From Desulfovibrio ferrophilus (GTDB lineage Bacteria > Desulfobacterota > Desulfovibrionia > Desulfovibrionales > Desulfovibrionaceae), in NCBI RefSeq assembly GCF_003966735.1, contig NZ_AP017378.1, positions 496,001 through 560,000 of the forward strand: a stretch of DNA of 64,000 nt, read 5' to 3'. A program made the position numbers and the translations under genes. A model generated the notes under the pieces. The model worked only from the letters and a program-made list of their open reading frames with translations, was not told the DNA's origin and did not search any database. Positions 41,127 through 48,447 of this stretch are shown piece after piece. Numbering within the stretch: position 1 is the first letter of the stretch; each line of letters begins with the position of its first letter.

Positions 41127-42779
41127 ATGGCGAAATTGGATCCGCAATCTCTCGATTATTTACTACAGACCGATGTGCTTGAAGATTTGATCCCGCGCGT
41201 CGGCAGAGAACAATGGCAGTCTTTGTTTGTTAGTCGTAATGACGAGTTAGGTCGATTTGGCCTCTGGTGCGCTTTGATCGATGATGCTTCCGTAGAGCGT
41301 GTGCTTAGCCATTATTCTTGGGATCTCTCGATCGGAGATGGGAAACCCGGATTCAGTCAAAGTTGGCCAAATGGAGAGCCGGTCATAGAATATCATCCCT
41401 ATGGATCCGGGACAGGCATACGCGCTTTGGTTCATCGCCGATCGTTTTATGGGGTTTTTTCGCCCTACTTTGAAATTGACCAAGAGTTTCGTCTGTACCA
41501 TGACCTTGCCTACGATCAGAAAAGAGGCCTGCTCTTGGCGTTTGATGTTTCTGGACGTGAGATTGAAGTCGTACGCATCAGCCCGGAGAGAATTGAAGCT
41601 CGCCTTAAATATCTACGCCAGTATCAAGCTGGGACTCGTCAAAACCTAGTGATTTACGTTGATTCTGTAAGATACTCAAAGTTGCTTTTTGAAGACGTTG
41701 GAGAAAGGCGAGATTCAGAAAGAAATGAAAGAGTAGCTTGGTCAAGACATGTTGGTGCTTGTAGCTTTCACAACGACTTTTCGACGTTCTCAAGAGTATT
41801 GTTTAAAATCATTCTTCGTTCTCCTGTAATCGAAAAGGCGGGGATATGGCCCTTTGACGAGGAGGGTGACGAACGAGAAGTTACTTTTATCATAGGTGTG
41901 GATGAGAATGGTGAGAACATTGAACATACATCTTCCCCAGATAAATTGAGTAATAACTTCGGGGCGAACCCAGAGGCTCCTCATTACCTAACTCCCGTTT
42001 ATTTTAGACGCGAAGTGCTTGCTAAATATTTCGCTGAGCCTGATCGATATGTGATCTCGGATGGTTCCTTAGGCTGCCTTGAACTGTGGCATTGCCAGAT
42101 TGATAACGATCTTGAAACGAGTGTTGCTGTCTTTTTAGGTGATCTAGGTCGCGATCTTCCTTATGAGGAGCGTCTTCATTGGCGACAGTTTAACATTCCC
42201 CCTGAAGGGGAGATTAGTGAAACTAACTTTCGACGAAGTTTTCTTGCGCAGTTTACTGACCCAAGCGCTGTAGATTTGGTGTTTAAGGAAGAATATAAGC
42301 GGTTTGCTGCTGACTGGCTCAAGGAAATAGGTTGGCCTTTTTTCCTGCCACTTGCACCTGGTGATATTCATTTAGCCGACACAATTAGAATACCTGTTAC
42401 AAATTCTCAAAGTGAGATGGATGATCAGGTTTTGTGTCTCACCAAGCTCCTTGTTGATTCGCTTAACGAAAAAGAGTTTGCCAGAGTAGGACAGCCATTA
42501 GCTGATGGCGCGAAGGGTATTGCGAAGCTGAACGCTTTCTTTCAGGCAAGTGATTTTGCAGACCGAAAAGCAATCGTCGATTTTTTGAAAAATTTACAGT
42601 TGCTGAGATCGACGGGGTCTGGTCATAGGAAAGGATCTGGATATGATAAAGCAATCGCCAAGCTGGACATAGATTTGAAAAGAAAGCCTGAAGCATTCGC
42701 GCTGCTTCTAGATAGAGGGGTTGCGATGTTGCGTGCGCTGAGAGTGTACTACCTTGATGGCGAAGTGACATTGGATTAG
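41127..42779 (+). CDS. Uncharacterised 550-residue protein, AT-rich gene
   Basis: ATG 41127 with TTTAGGAGAAGAT upstream is the likely start. A farther ATG at 40989 sits in a hairpin loop. I do not recognise a domain. The protein has an N-terminal helical segment and then an aromatic, acidic part (YHPYGSGTGIRALVHRR, YFEIDQEFRLYHDLAYD, LLAFDVSGREIEVVRI). The middle region is strand-rich (TPVYFRREVLAKYFAEPDRY), and the helical C-terminus may be a dimerisation region (ALLLDRGVAMLRALRVYYLDGEV). It is more AT-rich than its neighbours and unrelated to the chemotaxis genes, which suggests transfer. The EIDQEFRLYH stretch reminds me of a widespread but unnamed family. Confidence 0.8.
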   Translation: MAKLDPQSLDYLLQTDVLEDLIPRVGREQWQSLFVSRNDELGRFGLWCALIDDASVERVLSHYSWDLSIGDGKPGFSQSWPNGEPVIEYHPYGSGTGIRALVHRRSFYGVFSPYFEIDQEFRLYHDLAYDQKRGLLLAFDVSGREIEVVRISPERIEARLKYLRQYQAGTRQNLVIYVDSVRYSKLLFEDVGERRDSERNERVAWSRHVGACSFHNDFSTFSRVLFKIILRSPVIEKAGIWPFDEEGDEREVTFIIGVDENGENIEHTSSPDKLSNNFGANPEAPHYLTPVYFRREVLAKYFAEPDRYVISDGSLGCLELWHCQIDNDLETSVAVFLGDLGRDLPYEERLHWRQFNIPPEGEISETNFRRSFLAQFTDPSAVDLVFKEEYKRFAADWLKEIGWPFFLPLAPGDIHLADTIRIPVTNSQSEMDDQVLCLTKLLVDSLNEKEFARVGQPLADGAKGIAKLNAFFQASDFADRKAIVDFLKNLQLLRSTGSGHRKGSGYDKAIAKLDIDLKRKPEAFALLLDRGVAMLRALRVYYLDGEVTLD

Positions 42780-42818
42780 AGGGGATAATACCACCTCCGT
42801 TTCAACATAAGACAAAAC

Positions 42819-42853
42819 AAAAGCCCGCGCCGGAATCCGGCGCGGGCTTTTTG
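42819..42853. terminator. Bidirectional terminator
   Basis: AAAAGCCCGCGCCGG (42819-42833) and CCGGCGCGGGCTTTT (to 42852) form a near-perfect 15-base-pair stem with T-runs on both sides. It separates the convergent genes ending at 42779 and 42873. Confidence 0.92.
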
Positions 42854-42872
42854 CGATACCTGTCTCCTCGGC

Positions 42873-43841
42873 TTAGAGCGGGAGGAAAATGGAGGCGTTA
42901 ACGGCGGAGAATCCGGCCACGGCCATAAGCAGCAGCAGCGCGGCCAGCAGCATGGCTGGTTTGCGCCTGAGTGGATTCTCAGAGCGGGCAACAACGGCCC
43001 AGCTGATTGTTGCCAAAAGCGCGGCGGCACCACCGCCAGCGGCAAGCAGGCCCAGCAGGGTTGGACCGGTCTCCAACATCAGGGACGGCAGCATCTGGCT
43101 GGCGACCCATGCCTCGGAGGCCAAGGCGCCCAAGGTGCCGAGGATGGCTGTATTGGCCGTGAACTGTGCAGCGTAGTTGTAATAGTCGCGTCCGAAGTCA
43201 TCCTTGTTGCGACGTGTGAGCAGGAACAGCAGTCCGAATCCTGCGCCGCAGCCCAGAGCCAACAGCACGGAATGGACTGTCAGCGGGGCGAGCATGGGGT
43301 GTGACAGACCTGCCCGCAACATCGGTTCCAGTTCCATGGTCTGCACGTTTTCAGGCAGTTCGGAATAGAGCGCAAGCTTCATGCATAGCGACACGCCAAG
43401 CACTGCCGGGACACCCAGCACGGTCAACAGACCGAGACTACGGTGCAGGCCGGGGCTTTTCTTGGCCGAACGCCAGGTGAAGGCGTACAGCAGTCCGAAC
43501 AGGACCAGCCAAGCCAGTGCGGCCGCCATGGGAGCGGCGATCATGGGATTGTCCAGCCAGGGGCGGATCAGTTCAGGATATTGGGCCTGCATCACGGCAA
43601 AGCTGCCGCCTGCGGAGACCAGGGTATAGGCCAGGAACAGGATGCCCAGAGCGGACATCTGCTGGCTCAGTTTTTTCAGAAAGACCTTTTTCTTGGCGGC
43701 GCCAACGGTTTCGCTCAACCAGGCGAGAGAGAAGGCACCGAGCCCGGTGTACACGGCGCAAAGATGCAGCGCCAGAATAACAAAAACACCGAGTAGCCCG
43801 AGGGTGGGTTGGGGAATGTTCACGACTTGCTCCTTGATCAT
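42873..43841 (-). CDS. Polytopic membrane protein, about eight or nine segments
   Basis: The product (322 residues from ATG 43841) has hydrophobic segments around residues 10-30, 55-80, 100-125, 140-165, 195-220, 235-260, 265-290 and 295-320. Conserved-looking features are the histidine in ILALHLCAVYTGLG, the motif TLVSAGGSFAVMQAQYPELIRPWLDNP and FAWL-type aromatic ends. I do not recognise the family. A quinone- or heme-binding membrane subunit is possible because of several membrane histidines, but it is not supported by a motif. The ribosome site is weak; the frame is open to 43931. Confidence 0.72.
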   Translation of the reverse strand: MIKEQVVNIPQPTLGLLGVFVILALHLCAVYTGLGAFSLAWLSETVGAAKKKVFLKKLSQQMSALGILFLAYTLVSAGGSFAVMQAQYPELIRPWLDNPMIAAPMAAALAWLVLFGLLYAFTWRSAKKSPGLHRSLGLLTVLGVPAVLGVSLCMKLALYSELPENVQTMELEPMLRAGLSHPMLAPLTVHSVLLALGCGAGFGLLFLLTRRNKDDFGRDYYNYAAQFTANTAILGTLGALASEAWVASQMLPSLMLETGPTLLGLLAAGGGAAALLATISWAVVARSENPLRRKPAMLLAALLLLMAVAGFSAVNASIFLPL

Positions 43842-44000
43842 ATGGCCGGGCATTTGGACCCGAACGGCGCAGTTGTGCCTCAATTTGTACCCAAGGGCAA
43901 GGGGAGGGTGAGGTCGTGGTTGCGCTTGCATCTTGTATTTTAAAGCATTCTCACCTATTGATGGAGAGGTTTTTCAACTCATGATCTTCCGGGAGGAAGC

Positions 44001-44849
44001 ATGGTTAGATTCGTCATCGTCGCCACAACGCTGGTCGCACTGCTGATGACTTGCGGTTGTTCCGCCAGAAGTAGTTCCGAATCTGCATCTGGCGCGAGCG
44101 AGGAGTGGAGGCTCCGCAATCTGGAGGAGAAATCCCTTCAGTTCCAGAATGCCCAGATGGAATTGGCCTCGCGGCTGAATTCGCTGGAAGGGCGCGTTCA
44201 GGACCTGGAGGCCGCTCCGCGATTGGGTGAGCAGGATATTCGTCCGCAGGAGACCAAGCCCGAGCCGCTCATGACCTCCGACGATCTGCCCACTCCCGGT
44301 CCGGTGATGAAAAAGGAAGAACCCGCCAAGCCCTCGGACTGGGACAAGTATCCTGATGCAACGGCCAAGACCAAGGCCATGGACAAGACAGCAACCGACA
44401 AGGCCATGAAAGCTGCCGCAAAACCGGCTTCCAAGCCTGCTTCCAAGAAGTACTCCATCAAGAAACCTGCGGCCCCGGCTGGCAAGGCCGCCTACGACAA
44501 GGCGCTGAAGTTGATCCTGGCGGGCAAGACCGAATCCGGGCGCAACGGCATGGAAGCTTTTTTGAAGTCCAATCCCAAAAGTACCCTGGCCCCCAATGCT
44601 CATTATTGGCTGGGTGAGAGCTGGTACCATCAGAAGAGATATGCCGAGTCCATCGTGGCCTTCAAGCAGGTCCACCAGCAGTATCCCAAGCACGACAAGG
44701 CTGCCGCCGCGCTGCTCAAGATTGGCTATGCCTATGCCGCACTGGGAGACCGGGACAATGCTCGGTTTTATCTGGAAGTGCTGACTCAGGATTATCCCAA
44801 GTCCGAGCCTGCTTCATTGGCTCGCAACCGCTTGAAGAAGCTCAAGTAG
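44001..44849 (+). CDS. cpoB: Tol-Pal-associated CpoB/YbgF-like lipoprotein
   Basis: ATG 44001 with GGGAGGAAGC upstream. The 282-residue product has a lipoprotein-like signal (VALLMTCGCS), then a coiled-coil region (LRNLEEKSLQFQNAQMELASRLNSLE) as in the YbgF trimerisation domain. A Lys/Ala/Pro-rich linker follows, then TPR repeats (AYDKALKLILAGKTESG, HYWLGESWYHQKRYAESIVAFKQVHQQYP, ALLKIGYAYAALGDRDNARFYLEVL). CpoB coordinates outer-membrane constriction with peptidoglycan synthesis. No tolQRAB genes are adjacent, so the name rests on domain layout only. dprA follows after 14 bases. Confidence 0.85.
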   Translation: MVRFVIVATTLVALLMTCGCSARSSSESASGASEEWRLRNLEEKSLQFQNAQMELASRLNSLEGRVQDLEAAPRLGEQDIRPQETKPEPLMTSDDLPTPGPVMKKEEPAKPSDWDKYPDATAKTKAMDKTATDKAMKAAAKPASKPASKKYSIKKPAAPAGKAAYDKALKLILAGKTESGRNGMEAFLKSNPKSTLAPNAHYWLGESWYHQKRYAESIVAFKQVHQQYPKHDKAAAALLKIGYAYAALGDRDNARFYLEVLTQDYPKSEPASLARNRLKKLK

Positions 44850-44863
44850 CCCGGAGGTCCGGA

Positions 44864-46111
44864 ATGGACTCCGCGCGTCTCAAGGAATTTCGCGCCGCCC
44901 TGGCGATCAAGCACACTCCGTATATTGGGCCCCGTACCTGGGCCAAGCTCCTTGCGGCCTATGGCGGGGCGGCTCATGCCTATGACAGAGCATCGCGCTG
45001 GCGGATGGACAAGGTCGTCTCCGTAAAGGGCTGTGAGGCTTTTAAAGCCGGAGCCTACAAGGCCGCTGCTCGTGCCGAATTCGATGTCGCCACCAAGCAA
45101 TCCTGTTCCCTCGTATTATGGACTGATCCCGAGTATTCCAGGCGTTTGCGCCAGATACCGGACCCCCCTCTGTTTCTGTACTGCATCGGGCGCAAGGATT
45201 TGCTGGCCGGTCCTTCCGTGGCTGTCGTGGGATCGCGTAACTGCACGGGGCGAGGGCTGGCCGTGGCCTCGCGCATCTGTTCCGGGCTTGCCGAAGCAGG
45301 GGTAACGGTCGTTTCGGGCATGGCCTGGGGCATTGATCGTCAGGCCCATCTCGCAGGGTTGTCCGGTGCCGGATCATCCATCGCCGTGTTGGGGACGGGG
45401 CTGGATCGGGTCTATCCACCTGAGAATACAGACCTCTTCGAACGGCTGTGTCAATCTGGATTGGTGGTTACCGAATTTGCTCCGGGCACCGTGCCTGAAG
45501 CCAGGAATTTTCCGTATCGTAATCGGATTGTCTCGGGCCTGTCTTTGGGGGTTGTGGTGGTGGAAGCCGCCATGAAGAGCGGAAGCCGCATCACCGCCCG
45601 GCTGGGGCTGGAGCAGGGGCGTGATGTCTATGCCGTGCAAGGGCCCGAGGGAAGTTCCACCTTTGAAGGCTGTAATGATCTTGTGGAACAGGGGGCGCAA
45701 CCCGTGACCAGTGCGGGAGAAGTCATCCTTGATTTGGCTGTGCTGATCAAGGCCGATGCCGAGCAACTCACGCCCGAACCCCGGGCCGTTTCAGTTACCC
45801 AACATATCCCTTTTGAGCATGAAGCCATGCACCCTACAGGCAAAGGTTCAGACACACCCATGCCTGAGCCTCCGGCCATAAGCCCGGTCGTTGCTTCCTG
45901 TTCTGCCGGATCTCCAATGGATGAGTGCGATCCCGTGGACCCTGATCAGCGGGCCATTATCGAAGTGCTTTCGGGGGCGGAGCGGGTGCATATTGACGAA
46001 TTGACTCGCACATTAGGCTGGGATCAGGGGCGCACGGGGCGTACGCTCACCTTGCTGGAGGTCGTCGGAACGGTACGCCAGTGGCCCGGCATGTGCTACA
46101 GCTTGAGTTAG
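44864..46111 (+). CDS. dprA: DNA-processing protein DprA (Smf)
   Basis: ATG 44864 after GGAGGTCCGGA. The 415-residue protein has the N-terminal helical region (IKHTPYIGPRTWAKLLAAYGG). The Rossmann-like DprA core follows (AVVGSRNCTGRG, GMAWGIDRQAHLAG, AVLGTGLDRVYPPEN, PEARNFPYRNRIVSGLS, EAAMKSGSRITARLGLEQGRDVYAVQG). After a linker, a C-terminal winged-helix (AIIEVLSGAERVHIDELTRTLGWDQGRTGRTLTLLE) ends the protein. It loads RecA onto incoming single-stranded DNA. It is co-oriented with cpoB. Confidence 0.95.
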   Translation: MDSARLKEFRAALAIKHTPYIGPRTWAKLLAAYGGAAHAYDRASRWRMDKVVSVKGCEAFKAGAYKAAARAEFDVATKQSCSLVLWTDPEYSRRLRQIPDPPLFLYCIGRKDLLAGPSVAVVGSRNCTGRGLAVASRICSGLAEAGVTVVSGMAWGIDRQAHLAGLSGAGSSIAVLGTGLDRVYPPENTDLFERLCQSGLVVTEFAPGTVPEARNFPYRNRIVSGLSLGVVVVEAAMKSGSRITARLGLEQGRDVYAVQGPEGSSTFEGCNDLVEQGAQPVTSAGEVILDLAVLIKADAEQLTPEPRAVSVTQHIPFEHEAMHPTGKGSDTPMPEPPAISPVVASCSAGSPMDECDPVDPDQRAIIEVLSGAERVHIDELTRTLGWDQGRTGRTLTLLEVVGTVRQWPGMCYSLS

Positions 46112-46402
46112 GTCAGGTGGTGTTGCCGGGCATCACGTATGACCCTTTCGCCTTTTCTCCCTGCAAGGACAAAAGAAGGGCCGCCGGGCAAGGGCGGCCC
46201 CGAGGGTGGGGATGTCCGGAAGTGGACTGTGGAGTCGTGGTGTGTGGCATTGTCTCGGCGCGGTCAGTTGCCGACAACCACCGTCCTAGCCTCGTCCGTT
46301 GACGGAGAAGTGTCGGTTGCGCGAAGAATTTGTGTTGAATAGTCGGTATGGATTGCAGGAGTCGATGATGTCGCTCCGATGCGTTGAAATTGGAGAGGAA
46401 GT
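46112..46402. other. Intergenic region between dprA and xerC
   Basis: About 290 bases. It contains one GC-rich hairpin (GGGCCGCC at 46178 with GGGCGGCCC to 46200) without a T-run, possibly a weak terminator of dprA. The rest should carry the xerC promoter. No gene seen. Confidence 0.5.
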
Positions 46403-47335
46403 TTGACTGTCAGGGATTATGAACTGCCGGATACGGCTTTGGCCTTTTTGGGGCACATGGATGTGGAAAAGGGCTACAGCCCGGCCACAGTGGCAGCCTA
46501 TGCGCGTGATCTGGAACAGTTTCAGGGCTATCTGGAATCGCGGGAATTGACTCTGGACAATCCCGGAGCCATTACCCGGTCCCATGTGCGAGGCTTCATG
46601 GCTGATTTGCATCGCCAGCGTACGGCCAAATCCTCTGTGGCTCGGAAACTGTCCTCTCTGCGGTCATTGTTCAAATATCTCGCCAAGTCCGGCCTGGTTG
46701 CGTCCAATCCCGTAGCCGGAGTCAAGAATCCCAAGCAGGAACAGCGCCATCCCAAGGCTTTGAATGTAGATCAGGCATTGGCATTAATGGTGGCGGGCGT
46801 ACCGGACGGTCCGCGAGGACTTCGCGATCTGGCCTTGGCCGAAGTACTCTATGGTTCGGGGCTGCGTGTGTCCGAGGCCCTTGGGCTGGACTTGGATGAT
46901 GTGGACCTGAATTCCTCGGTGGTGCGGGTCATGGGCAAGGGGTCCAAGGAGCGGGTCTCCCCATTGTCGGATGCCGGGCGTGAGCGCTTGCGGACTTATA
47001 TGGCTGAGCGGGGAGAGTTTACTGCCAGCGTCACGGAGAAGGCTCTGTTTCTGGGGGACAAGGGCGCGCGGCTTCAACGGAGGCAGGCGAACAGGATTCT
47101 TGAACGTCTGGCAAAGTTGGCCGGATTGCCGGAGCATGTGCATCCACACATGCTGCGCCACAGTTTTGCCACACACCTGCTGGAATCGGGTGCGGATCTA
47201 CGGAGTGTTCAGGAACTATTGGGGCATGAACGATTGACCACGACTCAGCGCTATACACATCTGACGCTGGATAAGCTGATGCGGGTTTATGACAACGCGC
47301 ATCCCAAGTCGGGAGCCAGGCGAAAAAAGAAATGA
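46403..47335 (+). CDS. xerC: Tyrosine recombinase, XerC/XerD type
   Basis: TTG 46403 with GAGAGGAAG upstream. The 310-residue length and motifs fit XerC/D: a SAM-like N-domain (FLGHMDVEKGYSPATVAAYARDLEQFQGYL) and catalytic residues Arg in YGSGLRVSEALGL, Lys in GKGSKER, His-x-x-Arg in HMLRHSFATHLLESG, His in LLGHERLTTTQRYTH and the nucleophile Tyr in that motif. It resolves chromosome dimers at dif. Whether it is XerC or XerD cannot be told without the partner gene. Confidence 0.93.
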   Translation: MTVRDYELPDTALAFLGHMDVEKGYSPATVAAYARDLEQFQGYLESRELTLDNPGAITRSHVRGFMADLHRQRTAKSSVARKLSSLRSLFKYLAKSGLVASNPVAGVKNPKQEQRHPKALNVDQALALMVAGVPDGPRGLRDLALAEVLYGSGLRVSEALGLDLDDVDLNSSVVRVMGKGSKERVSPLSDAGRERLRTYMAERGEFTASVTEKALFLGDKGARLQRRQANRILERLAKLAGLPEHVHPHMLRHSFATHLLESGADLRSVQELLGHERLTTTQRYTHLTLDKLMRVYDNAHPKSGARRKKK

Positions 47336-47351
47336 TTTTGGTGGCTGAGGG

Positions 47352-47633
47352 CTAGTCCTCGACAGCGAGTACGTCACCCAGGCTGGCGCCCAGGATTTTC
47401 CCTGGCCATTTGTAAAAGCAGAATCCGAAACCATCGATTTCGGAGGCAATGCGCTTTTGGCCACCCTTGGAAAAGGGCAGGTGCGAAGGCAGCAGTGATC
47501 CCTTGACGAGCTGCATGTGCCCGAAGAGGTAAAGGATGTTGAAGGGGACCAGTTTTTCAGGCATGGCGTTTTTTTCAACCACCAGATAAGTCTTGGGAAA
47601 GTTTGAACCCGAGTAGGTCTTATAAAGCTGCAT
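47352..47633 (-). CDS. Hypothetical protein, 93 residues
   Basis: The ATG at 47633 is preceded on the minus strand by GAGGTGA, and the product (MQLYKTYSGSNFPKTYLVVEK start, GDVLAVED end) is soluble with a mixed strand/helix pattern. I do not recognise a domain. It is convergent with xerC, ending 17 bases from it. Overlapping frames on this strand are less convincing. Confidence 0.6.
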   Translation of the reverse strand: MQLYKTYSGSNFPKTYLVVEKNAMPEKLVPFNILYLFGHMQLVKGSLLPSHLPFSKGGQKRIASEIDGFGFCFYKWPGKILGASLGDVLAVED

Positions 47634-47823
47634 TCACCTCGCTCCCACGCGAAATCGTTCAACATCCGTTCCCGCTCCCCATCTTGATCCAGACGTGTTG
47701 CCAGTATCATGGAACGGATAAAGAAGACGCAATGTTTCTTTTGTGCGTGTGAAGTTATCTTAAAAGTGACATACGCGCAATGGAGCGATGAACCTCATTG
47801 GCAAATATTGGCTTTGTGTTCGC

Positions 47824-48270
47824 CTACTGGGGGACAACATCGAGGATTTCGAATCCGAAAGTGGGGTCCGTGACGCGACGCATGGAGCCAATAATCTCCT
47901 GAATCACGACTTCACCAATTTTCCAGATATCCACACCTTGCCGGACGCAGCCCGTGCGTGCCGTGTCCCCACGCCCCATGGTTGCATGCATATGTAGGCT
48001 GGCGACGCCTGCTTCATTGGGGAACAGTGTGCCCATTGCCGCCACTTCATGTACTCCTTCAAGTGTATGCAGTATGGGGGTGATGGTCGCTGCCGCGCCG
48101 TCCTCGGGGCCGACGACCAGTGTGCCGCCGCCAATGCCGCCGATCATGATCACCACGCCTCGGGCAATATTCTTGTCTCTTGCGAACTGCTCAATGCAGT
48201 CAGGAACGCGGTCGCCGTCTTCAAGGCGGAGTACGAATACCCTGCCCATTTTTCCTTCTGATGCCTGCAT
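47824..48270 (-). CDS. PPC-domain (DUF296) protein
   Basis: ATG at 48270 after GGGAGAACTC. The 148-residue product matches the PPC/DUF296 domain: VFVLRLEDGDRVPDCIEQFARDKNIARGVVIMIGGIG, LEGVHEVAAMGTLFPNEAGVASLHMHATMGRGD, and EVVIQEIIGSMRRVTDPTFGFEILDV. Bacterial PPC proteins are trimers of unknown function; in plants the domain accompanies AT-hook DNA binding. The HMHATMGRGD histidines may bind a metal. A clear independent transcript. Confidence 0.9.
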   Translation of the reverse strand: MQASEGKMGRVFVLRLEDGDRVPDCIEQFARDKNIARGVVIMIGGIGGGTLVVGPEDGAAATITPILHTLEGVHEVAAMGTLFPNEAGVASLHMHATMGRGDTARTGCVRQGVDIWKIGEVVIQEIIGSMRRVTDPTFGFEILDVVPQ

Positions 48271-48447
48271 GAGTTCTCCCCGTGCTTTGCGTGTTGGGTT
48301 AATCCTGAGACGGTTGGCCTGAACGTTCGCTGTGATTCACGACGATATCATGGCCTTCCATCAGGCTCAGGTACGGCGTGATGGTTGATGCCGCCATTGT
48401 TACGATCTGGGGGCTGCATGTTCTGTCGAGCTTTTTGACAGGCTCGC

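Noticed and set aside
46178-46200. Strong intrinsic terminator after dprA
   Set aside because: The GC-rich hairpin is real, but no T-run follows on either strand.
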